The notes beneath the pieces were generated by a model. That model had not been told where the DNA came from and made no database searches. It worked only from the letters and a program-made list of their open reading frames with translations. The position numbers and the translations under genes were made by a program. From Physella acuta (Eukaryota; Mollusca; Gastropoda; Physidae): a stretch of DNA of 64,000 nucleotides. Shown here piece after piece: positions 15,079 to 27,899 of this stretch (the stretch's first letter is position 1; every line of letters begins with the position of its first letter). The stretch is from positions 230,001 through 294,000 of the forward strand of contig NW_026731643.1 of NCBI RefSeq assembly GCF_028476545.1. The letters are read 5' to 3'.

Positions 15079-15338
15079 GACGGAGTGGTCTAGCGGTAGA
15101 GAGCTGGACTGCTAACCCGTAAGTCTCGAGTTCGAATTTTGGTTCAAGTCAGTAGACCGACGTAGAGTCCACCCAACTCTGATGGGTACCTAACTCATGT
15201 TAGGGTAAAGAGGGTTGGGCATAGTGCTGAGCACACTATCCCTACATATGCTGACGTCACAGAAGCAGGTGAACTCTACTTCACCTCACCCATGGACTGC
15301 CAGATTCGAAAAAGTAACTTTACTTTTACTTTTTACCG
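15079..15338 (+). repeat. tRNA-derived SINE, best-preserved copy
   Basis: Head with A box (tggtctagcggtagag) and B box (gagttcgaattt), then the body 'tccacccaactctgatgggtaccta...ttgggcatagtgctgagcac' and a (ctttta)n-like tail. This is the reference for the other SINE calls here. Confidence 0.8.
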
Positions 15339-15427
15339 GTAAAAACATTCATTTAAATAATGGCCGCATCACAAAAAAATTATTTAAAAATTACCCATTC
15401 TCCGTAACTCCACTTCATTAAAAAAAA

Positions 15428-15772
15428 AACACCCGCCCCCACACATTCCCCCTCCCCCACACATTTCACCTTTCCCCATATATACCCCTTCCCCAACATC
15501 TTTCCAACCCCCCACAAATACCCCCTCCCCTACACATTCCCCCCACACACACATACCCCCTCCCCCACACATACCCCCTCCCCTACACATTCCCCCCCAC
15601 ACACATACCCCCTCCCACACACTTTACCCCTCCCCCACACATACTCCCTCCCCCACACATACCCCCTCCCATATACATTCCCCCTTCCCCACGCATTCCC
15701 ACTCCCCCACACATTTCCCCCAATACACACACCCACCCCCACACATTCCCCCCACACATTCCCCCTCCCCTG
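15428..15772. repeat. C-rich minisatellite 'cccccacacattccccct'
   Basis: Irregular 16-20-bp units; strong strand asymmetry with almost no G on the + strand. Confidence 0.8.
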
Positions 15773-16109
15773 TGTCCCAAGTGATGTAGATAGCTGTCTG
15801 AACAATTCCACCAAATAGATCACGTGATCCAATCACTTCTAGACCAACAACCCCATCTCTACCCCCGGAAGTGTCACTCTGATCACAAAACCTATCACAC
15901 AACCTATCACAAAGTCCCATGTAGATGAAATCTTCTATCGACTCCAGCAGTAATTGCATGCCAATAACCTACAAATTGAAAGCCTTTCTTTATCTTCAGA
16001 CAAACAACACAATTTCGTGTTCGCCTATTCGAGTCCACTGTACATAGATTGGTAGCACCAACATAACTCAAGTGGCTCGCATACTGCTGACCACACAAGT
16101 CCTTCATAC

Positions 16110-16352
16110 GGCAGAGATTAGTTAGTTGAGCGCAACAATGCTAACCCAAAAGTCGTGGGTTCACATCTCTGGCTAGAGTCTGTAGAACACCCCTAAGACC
16201 ATCCACCTCTAATGGGTAGACTAAAGTCGAGGGGTGTACTAGTGTCTACGGCTAGAGTTTAACTCACTTTCCCTTTATACGCGTTAGACTGATAAACTCT
16301 ACTTCATCTATCCGAGGCTGCGTCTGGTAGGAGCGATACAACTTTTTCAAGA
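16110..16352 (+). repeat. tRNA-derived SINE, divergent copy
   Basis: B-box-like gtgggttcacatc, then 'ccacctctaatgggtaga' and 'aactctacttcatc' match the SINE body at lower identity. Confidence 0.5.
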
Positions 16353-16404
16353 CATCTTGAACCTGAGTAGCTTCTGTTTTGTCTATTGCCCAATTAACGT
16401 AAGA

Positions 16405-16870
16405 GGGAACGGCGTGGTCGGATTGCAGAGCGCACGACTACTAACTCAAGTGTTTTAGTTTCGGATCCCAAGCTCAAGTCCTCACGACGTCTCTCCAGTG
16501 TTTCTTCCAGACTCTTTTTTTCTCCGTGGGGCGAGGAACTAGGAATTTGAGAGTGGGGGGGGGGGGGTGCGCGGGGAGCGGAGATCAATTTCCGGGGGGG
16601 GGGGGGGAGGGGGGGGGGCGGACACTGTTAAAACTGTATATTTTCTATATAAATTCCATTTCGTTCGGGGGGGGGGGGCGAGCCCGAAGAGATGCCTGGA
16701 AGAAACTCAGTCTGAGTCTGAGTCCACTCTGCAGAAATATGTACCTTGCTCACGTTAAGCGAAGTCAAGGCAAAGTGCTGACCACACTATCATTTCACAA
16801 GCCGAGGTCACAGAAACAGTTGAACTCGAATTCATACACCCATGTACCGTCATGTTCAATAAAGTAACCT
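16405..16870 (+). repeat. tRNA-derived SINE split by a MITE
   Basis: Head 16405-16495 (ggcgtggtcggattgcagag) and body 16711-16870 (gtgctgaccacactatc, 'aacagttgaactc') are separated by the 16496-16710 MITE. Confidence 0.65.
16496..16710. mobile_element. MITE family 2, inserted within a SINE
   Basis: CAGTGTTTCTTCCAGAC at the left and gcctggaagaaactcag at the right. The SINE head (16405-16495) and body (16711-16870) flank it, so it is younger than that SINE copy. Confidence 0.7.
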
Positions 16871-17509
16871 TAGTTAAAATAACTATATCTGTATCAAACA
16901 TGCTTTATATAAACAGGTTAAAAGTGTCTGATGATAAGTAAAGAAATATAAGCATCGACTCAACAAATCTAAAGTAACACAAACTAAATATAATCTAAAG
17001 TAACACACACTAAACAAATCTAATAACATCCATTAAATCTCCCAGAAAGCAACATCCACGAATTCCAACTTATTAAAATCTCCACATTGTTGAGCTCGAT
17101 CATGATTTTTTTTTTCACAACCTACTACCTCCATTTTAACTAGGTAGAATTACGGCGATTTTCAACCTTTCCATTACATGGCATCAATTATTAATCGACT
17201 AAGTATTTTGATAATTGCGTGATGGTTAATCTCTCAGCCAGTATTTTATTGTGTCTAGACCGAGTGTTAGTCGATTTTATAGCCACCAATTCACCTGTCC
17301 GCTTTCTAAGTCCTCGTTGCCAAAGTTTTATTTTCATTAAAAATGTATCGCCTGAACTTGACGCCCCCTCTCCGTCCGGGCTATATACCACCCACCTCCA
17401 CACTTCGTACACGTCCTTAAAGTGACCTTAAAACAGTCCTGTCCCCTAGTAAAAATCCATGCCGTTGTTTTGCTGTTTTTGCTGTTGTGGAAAAATCCTC
17501 GAACATCTC
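16871..17509. other. No gene recognised
   Basis: A 73-codon reverse frame (17191-17412) overlaps a forward one; neither shows a domain. Confidence 0.4.
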
Positions 17510-17558
17510 ATTGGCTAGGAAGCTCAATGACGTCAAATGTTGTGAACTGATATAAATA
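17510..17558 (+). promoter_or_regulatory. Promoter-like CCAAT / CRE / TATA cluster
   Basis: ATTGGCT (inverted CCAAT, 17510-17516), palindromic TGACGTCA (17528-17535) and TATAAATA (17551-17558) lie in the usual order and spacing. No coding exon is recognisable downstream, so a non-coding first exon or chance are both open. Confidence 0.35.
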
Positions 17559-18947
17559 ACACACAAGGGATATAACTCTGAATAAATAATAAATCAAATG
17601 ACACTTTTTAGCATTGACTGTTTACATTGTAAATAAAGAAAGTGATTGCGGGGTAATATGTAGCTATATATAGACACAGAGAGAAGAATTGAAATGCACA
17701 TATTATGAAGAGAGAGTTTCAGGATTCTGAGTATTAAGGACATTATCTGGGGTCACTTCAAGTAAAGGTTAGGGTTTTTAAATCATCTGGTACCCATCAT
17801 TGTTCGGAGTCACTGAAATATCCAAGGCCACTTCTACTCTAGGCCCCATAGCACATGGATAAAAAGATAATCCGACGAAATCCGAGGCAATCAATGAAAC
17901 TCGAGACAGATTTTAACGAACCATAATTAAAAGAAAATCAACGAAATCGATAGTACTACAAGAGTACATATAATAGATCGGCAAAATAAACTTACCACTT
18001 TTAAAATATAACATTCTTTAAATAAATAGCCTAATTAGCTACATTTTTACTTGTATTTGAAATCAATACATACTTCAAATATCAGTTAAAGTCTATAGCC
18101 GCTAGCGCTGTAATTCTATATTTAATTAAAAATATCAATACATCCTTATGAAGTTTTTTTTTTGGAATTTTAAATTTAATTTGAAACTAAAGCGACAAAA
18201 ATATTTTTTTTGTGTTATTCTTATAATGGCCATTTGTTGATTTGAACGGTGTGGGAATGTGATTTCATTAAGTACTGAAGATGACGTTGTAGGTTAAAAA
18301 TTAAATTAACCCGTCTTAGGGGACCGAAATAGTATTGTTTGCGCTGTTGCCATGGTTTCAAAATATTTTAAGAAATATCGATTAGAAAGGGGAGGGGGAA
18401 TCTTGGGAAATGCCAGTTCGTGCCGATAAATTTAGCCGCATTACTAAAGTACATTTACTTTATTTTTTTATCAGCATGCAAATAATCGTTGGTCAGTTAT
18501 TTGCGCTATATGTAAACAAAACGACGTTTTTTATAAAGATTTATTTTTATCCTATCGTAAGCGTTTGTGTCCTTAACTATTTGTCTGTCATGGACAAAAT
18601 TTCAAAGTTTTTTGTTTTTTTAACTTCAATATTAGCAACCCCTGTTTACTAAAAATAATTATCTCAAGTACAATCAACTACCCGGTATCGTCAAAAATAA
18701 ACATAACGCGAGAAACCATTGCACCTACTAAGTTTTCATGCTTCATATTCTTTTGACCGTCTTGCTTATAGGAAGCATTATGGCAGACATATATATTGTA
18801 ACATAGATTTTCAAAACAGACTCATACCACTCACTTAAATGACGGATTGTTGTAACTTGTTTTAATTTAAAAAAAAAAAACAAAGAATTTTAAAGCCCGA
18901 AATGAGTATTTTATGTTCGTATTTTCGTGATCGTATTTTCGTATTTT

Positions 18948-18950
<3 letters not shown>
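17559..18950. other. No gene recognised downstream of the promoter-like cluster
   Basis: AT-rich. The only longer frame (18410-18652, 80 codons) looks like AT-rich noise rather than a protein. Confidence 0.4.

Positions 18951-19005
<55 letters not shown>
18951..19005. repeat. (TA)n microsatellite
   Basis: Pure TA; followed by 'tagttccgccactgga', possibly a transposon end. Confidence 0.9.
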
Positions 19006-19010
<5 letters not shown>

Positions 19011-19520
19011 AGGCCCAAAAAATTCTTTGCGGGGTGGCCCTTTTTTTCTAGTTCCGCCACTGGATGTTGGTATAGTCATGTTCGATTCTCTCCCCATGAT
19101 GTCAATTAGTAACGCATTTTTTTTCGTAAATTTCATAAGGAATTCATATATTGTATATCCCATTTTGAATATAGTGTTTTTCATAAAGTATTTGTGTAGG
19201 AATGTAGGGTAAATATTCTAGGACTCTACCGTTAGGCGACGCCGTCCCATGATTTGCATGTATAACAATAATGTATTTAATTTGTTTTAATGCTTTTATT
19301 TTTCTTTTTTTTTTAAATAACTGTCGGATCGAGATAAAGCGATCGTGATCCGTACTAGGAAATAGATTGTACCAAAGATAAACGCCAACAAATTCAATAA
19401 TCTAATCGTCAGCTAAATAATCAAACTGATATGTCCCAAAAAAAAATACAACCCTTGTAATTATAATTAGCACAAAACAAATTAACGCCAGATAAACAAA
19501 ACCGGACGTGCGCTGCCAAA

Positions 19521-19703
19521 ATGGCCTTCACGGACATCTGTCAACACCCACCAACCGTTATCATCCCGACCTCTCGGAACTCCTACTTTCGTTTTTTCCC
19601 GGCCAAACGGGATTTTCCGTTTTATTTTTGGCAGTTCCTGTCCACGCTCCAAATTTTAGAATTAAAACACTTCACTGCTATAAATGAGTGGGCTTATAAC
19701 TAA
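19521..19703 (+). other. Short open frame of unknown nature (60 codons)
   Basis: The ATG is in good context (AAAATGG) within a patch richer in GC than its surroundings, ending at TAA. The product has no domain I recognise. It could be a first exon or chance; the AAAATGGCC at its start also resembles a YY1 site. Confidence 0.2.
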
Positions 19704-21177
19704 TTAAATCGAGCTAACTTTTAATTATTTATTTTAAAAAAAAAACATTTTTCGTCAAATTTCATATAATAATTATATTTATTGTTTGTGATTTGTTTTT
19801 TATTAAAAATAATGGTAAGCATTCTATAAAAAAAAACGTCAATCCTTAAGGGATTTGTTTATTGGTTTGCTAATCAAGTAATCATTTAACATCGAAAAAG
19901 TAAGAAACATTACTCTAGAGATTTATGTTACCATGATTAAAAGTTAATACCCACTAATCCATCTTAAACACGGTTCTTGCCTTAACGAACACATACAAGC
20001 ATTCCTCTATTACTTCCCATATTTAATAAAATCTAATCAAGGGAGTGAACTTGATAGTAATTTCTGAAACTTTGCAAAACTGCAATGTATGAAAACATGA
20101 TTCGTGTTCATTATTTTAATAAATTATTTTAGAAACATTTCCATTTTTAACCTGATGGTTCATGTGGAAAACGAAGTAGAGTTCATCTGTATCTGTAACC
20201 TCGACATATAAAGGGATGGAATGGTCAGCACTAAACCCAGTATCCTAACTTTACCTAATGTGAGTTACATAACAATCAAAGCTGTTGGTCTCAGGAAATA
20301 CATATACACATACGTATATACATACTTACGATTATGTATGGTCGTTGAATTTGTCTAGATGCCGCATTTTCATGTATAAACAATTGTTTGTTAAAAAGTA
20401 AACAAAGACTGCGTCATTTGGTATATATACAGGGGACGTAGCTTTTTATAGTAATAATTTTTAAATAATGTTTACTCTTTTAAAGAAAAAACAAAAATCA
20501 CAAAGTTTAGCATTCGTTTAAATAAATGTTTCGCTATACATAATGTTACGTATTGTACTGAAATCGTACAAATTAATTGCAAAAGTAAATTTAATATAAT
20601 ATTTAATATATTTATAATTTTAAGGAAGCCTTTGTAGTTCTAATAACCTTGCTAGTAATAACTTTGCGACTACTTCCCCAATTCTATTGTGACGTAAAAT
20701 TACTGTTTAAACTTAGGCCCTAAACACCCCACATAATAGCCAATTACCAATTAATTAATCATTCAAATTCTCAACAGTTTTAAGGTTTTCCAAAATAATT
20801 ACATAATTTCTTCTACATTATTTGCTGATAAAAAACAATCTGTCATGTTATTGGTATTTTTTCTGTTAAGTGTTGGATCGCAAAAAGATAGGGTTGTTCT
20901 ACAATCAAAAACATCGTTTTCAATCCAGTTCCAACAGCAGTCGTATTATCTTACGGTTAGTCTTTGTTTATAGAAAATGTTAAGCAATGAACGTGAATGC
21001 CTATTTATGTTTAAACTGTTGCGTCATAATATTTTTTTCATATTATAAATGTAATAATGTAACACTTCAAACATGCATGAAATTAAATAATTAACCTCTT
21101 TTTCTTTCAGACAAATCTCGAGGTGGCGGGGGTAAGGATCCACCGGAGCACGTCCATCACACCCTCCCCTACGAAAA
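19704..21177. other. AT-rich, only a SINE fragment
   Basis: Apart from the SINE piece at 20165-20285 nothing is recognised. Confidence 0.45.
20165..20285 (-). repeat. tRNA-derived SINE body fragment
   Basis: gaagtagagttcatctgt...'aatggtcagcactaaaccc' matches the reversed 3' half of the SINE body. Confidence 0.55.
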
Positions 21178-21422
21178 CAGTGTTTCTTCCAGACTTTCTT
21201 CTCCGAGTGGGAAGAACTTGATATTTTCGAGGGGGGGGGGAGCGGACTACATTTTCCGGGAGGGGGGGGGGCGCTGGTTAAAGTAAAGTATGTATTTTCT
21301 ATATAAATTCCATTTCGTTTGGGGGGTGGGGGGTAGAATTTCTTCGGGTGAGTTCAGCACCCCCCACCCCCACCCCCCCCCCCCCCCACACCCCCCCGAA
21401 GAGATGACTGGACGAAGCTCTG
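21178..21422. mobile_element. MITE family 2 (CAGTGTTTCTTCCAGAC ends)
   Basis: Inverted ends CAGTGTTTCTTCCAGAC and gactggacgaagctctg flank G-run blocks and the shared core 'tctatataaattccatttcg'. Same layout as 38254 and 16496. Confidence 0.7.
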
Positions 21423-21539
21423 GACATAAATCAGTTGCCGTAGCAGTCATCCCCACACACACACGTTTAAAGCGTCCAGAATTTTTTTGAAAATAACTCT
21501 GATTAACTGTAATTAATTTTGAGCTGCGACCACAGGAGT

Positions 21540-21929
<390 letters not shown>

Positions 21930-22477
21930 ACTCCGACAATAGCATCTCACAATGCATGAGCTTGCCTCTAATATAGAAAGGTACATTTAATGCACAATAC
22001 CTTCTACTAATGAAGATATCACTTACAATTCATTCTGCAGTTTACTACTCTCGTTATAATATTTATGTATCAAATAATTGTAATTGTATTGGCAATAAAT
22101 AAATGAAACGACAAACATAAATTACTTCCCATGTTAATAATATGAAAAAGTAAGGGAAATAATAAATAAGTATATTTTTAAAATGGTCAAAAAAGAGTTT
22201 CGGGTAAGGTTTTTATGTGTTTATTACTTGTTTATTTAGTAATACTAGCATACACTTTTTGCTTTCAAAATAATTTAAAGTTTGAATCGTATATATTATA
22301 TGTAATTAAAAGATTGAATTGTAATGAAATAAGAAATGCGCTAACTATATTGCTTATAGACTTTTATTATATAGAAGTTAGGCTATATAAACACAATGAA
22401 ACCTCTCCATCTTAGTTTTTGATACAATCAATTATTTCAGCTTTATTAAAAGCCCAAACACCATCAAACCACTATAA

Positions 22478-24245
22478 CAGTGGTTCCCAACCTTTTTCGA
22501 GTGGCGACCCCCTTTTAGAAAAATTTAGTGGCCCGCGATCCCCATAGAATTAAAAAGCCGAAATTATTATGGAAAGTAATAAGCACTAAAATAAGATTTT
22601 CTAGTAGACTTTCAATATGAACTACTATTGATAACTGTTTTAATAGCATGAGTAAAATTGCATACTATTCACTAAGCCTTCGTGGTTAAGTTTTTAATTT
22701 AAAAAAAAATTGTTAACGCCAATCTATGTCATTATAATTATCTTAATTTTGTTTTTAATGGAAGAATAGTGTTGTAAATATATTCTCGAAAACTCAATCA
22801 ATTTTACGTTTGGGTATGAATGGTGAATACTACACCAAAATTGTGTCTGTAGTTTTTCATCTTACTCGGAATCATTCTGCAAATCAAAGAAATCATCTTG
22901 TAATTCATCGGGCATGCTGGCAACATCAAGGGAAGAAGAGAATGGATAATGCGTAAATGCAGATTCTTCTTTTTTCAGCTCAGAGAAATAGCGATGCAGT
23001 TCGTTTTCAAGAGATTCAAGATGCCCAGAAATCGCTTCTTTCAAAATTTTAATTATCTCACAATCAGATCCATCTACCACACCGCAGATTTTCTCAAATT
23101 TACGATATTTTCAAGATTTATTTTCTTTACCGATTTTGCAGCTTTGATAAAAATGCCCCGAGATTATCATGGAAAGTTATAATATTCGTTCATTTTCCCT
23201 GAAGCTTCAGGTTAAGCTTATCTTGATGTTCGAACACATCCAACCACTCTATGTCGTTTTAAGTATACCAAAAAGTCTTGTTTCCTTTGCAATTCCAAGA
23301 ACAATTTGATTTCAGATTTCAATTCAAAAACACAATTTACAACATTTCATTTGACAGCCAGCGTACTGTAATGTAGAAGAGCAGAACCTCGTGATCTATA
23401 TTAATGTTTTTGCTCAGTTCTTTGAAGGCTCCAGATTTTATATAATTTACGACTTATACTAGCAATGGACTCTTGATATCTATTGGTTAGAGCAGTGGTT
23501 AGGGAGCTAAATCTTTTCTGTTTTCTGAAAGCCCGATTTTGAGCTAAACATAGATGGCGCACCATCCGTACAAACCCCCATAGCCGTTCTAACCCATTTT
23601 AATCATCCCGTTTAAAAAAAAAAACGTATTTATTTTCTCCATGCTATCTTCACAAAATAGCACCTCTTCTTTTCTATCATCCGCATGAATATAGACACAG
23701 ACCAGCAACTGCGAACACGAACTCACGTCTGTTGATTCATGAACTTGAAAAGCAAACAATGGTGAAAGCTTAATTTCAATAAAAATGTGTTATTTAACAT
23801 TTACGTACATGCAGCGTTTGATGAGATTTTCTCCTATTGTTTTTTTTTTGTTTTTGCTTGGCATTTTCTATCGCGACTTCATTTGATGCTTGCACTAATG
23901 CTGGTGAAAACTTCCTATTCGATCAAGTCTCTGGCGTTTGCAACTAACTTCTTACCGACGAAAGAACTCCATATCTTTTTTTGGTGTGTTTCGAATGACT
24001 TGTGTCAAATGACGTTTTAGTTTTGAAGATTTCATAGATTCGTGACTGTGAACAACTTTGTACAGTGCGCTTTGTTTCTTCTCTATTACATTTCCAGTGA
24101 TGTTAACGAAGCCGAATTTCAAAAATTCTACTAAGTATTTATGTTTTGTTTCGAATTACTAAGGTTTAGTATACCAGTTGGCGACCCCCCAGAAAGACCA
24201 TCGCAACCCCCAGGGGGGTCGCGACCCCCAGGTAGGGAACCCGTG
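22478..24245 (-). mobile_element. hAT transposon, ZBED5/Buster-like, degraded
   Basis: Seen: ends CAGTGGTTCCCAACCT and AGGTAGGGAACCCGTG with GGCGACCCCC subterminal motifs, and perfect 8-bp target duplications CACTATAA at 22470-22477 and 24246-24253. Reverse-strand transposase remnants include a 72-residue open piece (22862-23080: HLESLENELHRYFSE ... LQDDFFDLQND) and, near 23810-23950, IGENLIKRCM preceded by a frame-broken stretch. Both resemble ZBED5-type hAT transposases. The 1768-bp element has many frame breaks, so it is clearly inactive. Confidence 0.85.
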
Positions 24246-24637
24246 CACTATAACGAAAAAAAAATCCATTGAATTCCCATTTAATTACGCATTTGCATTT
24301 ACAGGCCTATAATAAAATTGTTATCCGACAGTTTGAATTAGATCTATGTATAAGTAAACCATCTTAAATTAATGAAAGTAGGTTACATGTAAGAAAGAAG
24401 TATTACTATAGTAAATCTGTATCATGCCTATCATGTAAACTGTAATACAAAAGCGAACATGCAAGGTAAACTGACGCTGTAAATTACATGTCTGAGAAAA
24501 AAAAATTTGACTTCAGTTTCCGAAAAAAAGCAAAATATGTTTTATTTATTTACTAAATCTTAAAATATTGGTTCGTATAACCGAATAACTTGTGAACCTT
24601 TTTTTTTCTCCACTAGAACTATTGTATCATATACAAG

Positions 24638-24821
24638 CAGTGGCGTAGGCAGGGGGGGGGGCTATAACCCCCCATAGACCCCTCGCTATATATATAAAGT
24701 TTGAGGGGGGGGGGGGTGCAAATCGAAAGTTTAAGGGGGGGGGGGGGTGCAAATCGAAAGCTTGTCCCCGGGTAAAAATTGGAACCCCCCCCCCCTTGAG
24801 ACGATCCTGGCTACGCCACTG
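24638..24821. mobile_element. G-run hAT-type MITE
   Basis: Ends CAGTGGCGTAG and CTACGCCACTG, with perfect 8-bp duplications TATACAAG (24630-24637 and 24822-24829). G runs of 9-13 are separated by 'tgcaaatcgaaagtttg'. Confidence 0.85.
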
Positions 24822-25132
24822 TATACAAGTTAGAATACTAAAGTACTAAAGCCCTGGTCAAAGTGTGTCGTATATTTTTCAATATACAGCCGAGTTTCCT
24901 TCCTACAGTTTTATAAGCGGCACTCTCCTCTATTTAAATAAATAGTGGTGAATTGTTATATTTTAAGAAATCATTTATTGCATGTATTATAGCATTGTAT
25001 AAACGGTTTTACATATTTACAACAAGCTGCTATGGCATGGATTTGCATTGGCTGTTGGTGTATTTCTTAACGCAAACTTTATCTCTTCAGGATAACAATT
25101 TGATATACAAATATATTGTTTGATATTTCAAG

Positions 25133-25366
25133 CAGTGGCGTAGGCAGGGGGTGGGGTTAGGGGGGGGGGGTCATAATCCCCCCTCCATAGACCCTTCGGT
25201 ATATATTTAAGTTTGATGGGGGGGGGGAGTGCAACTCGAAAGTTTGAGGGCGGGGGGTGCAAATCGAAAGTTTGAGGGGGGGGGGGGGGGTGCAAATCGA
25301 AAGTTTGTCCCTGGGTAAAAATTGGAACCCCCCCCCCCCCTTGAGACGATCCTGGCTACGCCACTG
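25133..25366. mobile_element. G-run hAT-type MITE
   Basis: Same termini and interior as the 24638 copy, only about 300 bases away, with one extra internal unit. Flanks ATTTCAAG and ATTTAAGT are an imperfect duplication. Confidence 0.75.
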
Positions 25367-25795
25367 ATTTAAGTTTCTTCGCCCCTTAACTTAACTTAAA
25401 CAAAACCTCCGACCTTAGGAAAACGCCCCAAATAAGAAAATATGGTTTCATACAGGTAGAAAAATATTCTAATCCCAACTCCCATCATGAATTCCCGCAA
25501 ACTATGTTTATTTTCGGAGATTCCCAGAAATGTTTTTTCAGTGTTTACAAACCGTCTGAAGACTGACTTGAAAATTGTTCGCCACGAGCGGCCATTTTCT
25601 ACTTCTGTTTGCCAGATAAATTGACCGGGTAAAACGGACAGAAATGTGTGTGTAGCCTTGGTTGGAGGGGTGTGTTTTATTTAAACAGTTTTACGGTAAT
25701 CACTCAAGATACTACAAGCAGCGTGGTGTGATGAATGTGTTCGAGTATTCTAGTCAATATCATTTGGGTGATATTTACATTATTATTACAAACAC

Positions 25796-25995
25796 CAGAG
25801 GCGTGTGTGTGTGGGGGGGGGGGGGGTACATATGTCCCAGGGCGCCACCAAAGGAGGTGCCGAATGGGTTGGAAGAAAATATTTAAAGCTCATTTTAGCT
25901 GCAGTTTTGCATTATAAATATAAAAAAAAGTTATGGGGGGGGGGGGGCAAATTGAAAGTTTGTTCCCAGCGCCGGGATGGGTCACTACGCCTCTG
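25796..25995. mobile_element. G-run hAT-type MITE
   Basis: Starts CAGAGGCGTG and ends CTACGCCTCTG. It contains an internal (GT)n and 'cagggcgccaccaaagg'. No clear target duplication. Confidence 0.65.
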
Positions 25996-26045
25996 CACGT
26001 ACATGCACGCACACATGCGCACACACACACACACATAACTCGAAA

Positions 26046-26250
26046 GTATTGAGTTTGAATCCGGGTCCAGGTAAGCGAATTGTCCCTGAGTCCACCCAGC
26101 ACTTATGGGTACCTAACTCAAGTAAGGGAAAATAAGAGCAGCTGGGCATAGTGCTGACCACACTTTCCCTTCATGTGTAGAGGTTTCTGACGCAGATGAA
26201 CTCTAATTCATCTGCCCCCTGTGTCTTGGGCACGAAATGTAAAAAGTGAT
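26046..26250 (+). repeat. tRNA-derived SINE, head truncated
   Basis: Starts near the B box (gagtttgaatccggg) and continues with the common body ('gagtccacccagcacttatgggtac', 'ctgggcatagtgctgacc'). Confidence 0.7.
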
Positions 26251-26554
26251 TGTTTAATAAAAGGTAAGTGCTAATGCTAGCTTCTAGTTGATGCAAATGC
26301 TATAGAACATTAGTTGGTGAAAATATTTTTATGCCCAGCGTTTCTATTGAACACAGTAAATTATTTATGAACTATGGCAGGCCGAGCTAGCACTATTTTA
26401 TGTTTGTAGACGGAAGGTGGAAATCAAAGGAATTCTGGGGTTTATGGGTTAGAATAGACGTCACTAGAGCGACAAGAAGGCGTGGCCTATTGTGAGAGCA
26501 CTTCCCTCCACATACTTTTATATTGGTGTTACTGAAATCGTGATTGTATAAATC

Positions 26555-26880
26555 GTGTTATGATGGAATTACTCTGACAATGATGGTGTTACTCTTGTTA
26601 TTGTTGGATGGAACTACTTTAGTCGTGATGGTGTTAATAATATTGTCGTGATGGTACTACTTTAGTAATGATCGTTTTACTTCAATTATGATATTACTTA
26701 ATCATTATGGTGTTACCCTTGTCATAATGGTAATACTATATCCATTATTATTTTACTCTGTTTATTTCTACAGTTCAAATGATATTTTAAATCATTATGA
26801 CATTACTTAATCATTATTGTGTTACTTTTGTTACGTGGTAGCATTAAAACGTTATACGATGATATAATTATATTTTAGGA
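26555..26880. repeat. Degenerate 'gtgatggtgttactttagtcat' repeat
   Basis: About a dozen diverged 22-28-bp units. Confidence 0.55.
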
Positions 26881-27464
26881 TGAGATGGTATACCTAAATG
26901 TTCTGTCTGCTTATGAACTATATTTTTTCTTAAGCTAATTAATTAATTAATTTTCAAATTATGTAAGTTATTCCTTGGTTAAACTAGAAACTTAATTGTG
27001 TACCCTCGAACGTATATGCGCTAAGCTGGAAGCTACGGGTTCGATACCAATATACACCGACTTTCATTCTGTCTCATTAAAACTTCAAAACAAGATATAG
27101 AATATAATATGCCTGTCTGTTTCATAATTCTTATTTCAATAACACTTTTCATTATTTTTTTCATGTAAATATGTGTGAAGGGTTAAAGAGTAAATGAAAT
27201 TAGGACATGGAATTGGCTGAATGGAAGTGACATTCTGAGGTGATATTCACTTGCATTATTTATTCGCAAGGGGTTGGATAAATTTATCGATTGAAAAACT
27301 GCGGAATTCATGCGCAGTGAGTTAACCCGATTAGGTGGAGGAAAAAATGTAACGATAAATTACACGATGCATTGATAATTGGATTATCTTAAGATATAAC
27401 AGTGTTAGGGATTAAATAAACATTAGATTGTGACCTCAGGGAGTGCGGAATTTTAGCATAGGGG

Positions 27465-27570
27465 AGTGGGTGGGGATGTAGGTGTAGGTAGGTGGTGATG
27501 TAGATGTAGGTGGGTGGTGATGTAGGTGTAGGTGGGTGGTGATGTAGGTATAGGTGGGTGGTGATGTACA
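27465..27570. repeat. ~22-bp minisatellite 'ggtgtaggtgggtggtgatgta'
   Basis: Five near-identical units. Confidence 0.75.
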
Positions 27571-27899
27571 TAATACAGCATACTGCAGGCTACAATGTAG
27601 TACACACTAAAATTATTTACATACTGCAATACATGTTTCACATTACACCAACAATTAAACCAAGTCATGAGTAATTTCACAATCTAAAAAAAAACATGTA
27701 TAAAACAAAAGTTTTTGTATGTGTCCCTGCTAGAAAGAAATGAGCATGCGTTTCATGAACGTTACTTAACATTTTGATTGGTTAAGCAGCCAAATTATTA
27801 GACCCTCCACAATTACCCAGTAACACGGAGCACTCAAGAACCCATTAAATCTGATACACCCGGAAGGTTCTAGAATGAAACGAGTTTGAACTCACGCAT

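Noticed and set aside
15079-15155. Functional tRNA gene
   Set aside because: A and B boxes are present, but a SINE body follows and the clover-leaf is imperfect; the same head recurs with the same body elsewhere.
18410-18652. 80-codon hydrophobic frame
   Set aside because: AT-rich composition alone gives Phe/Ile/Leu/Lys; no signal peptide logic or family match.
27005-27060. tRNA gene or SINE head with gggttcgatacc
   Set aside because: Only a B-box-like stretch is visible; no A box, body or acceptor pairing.
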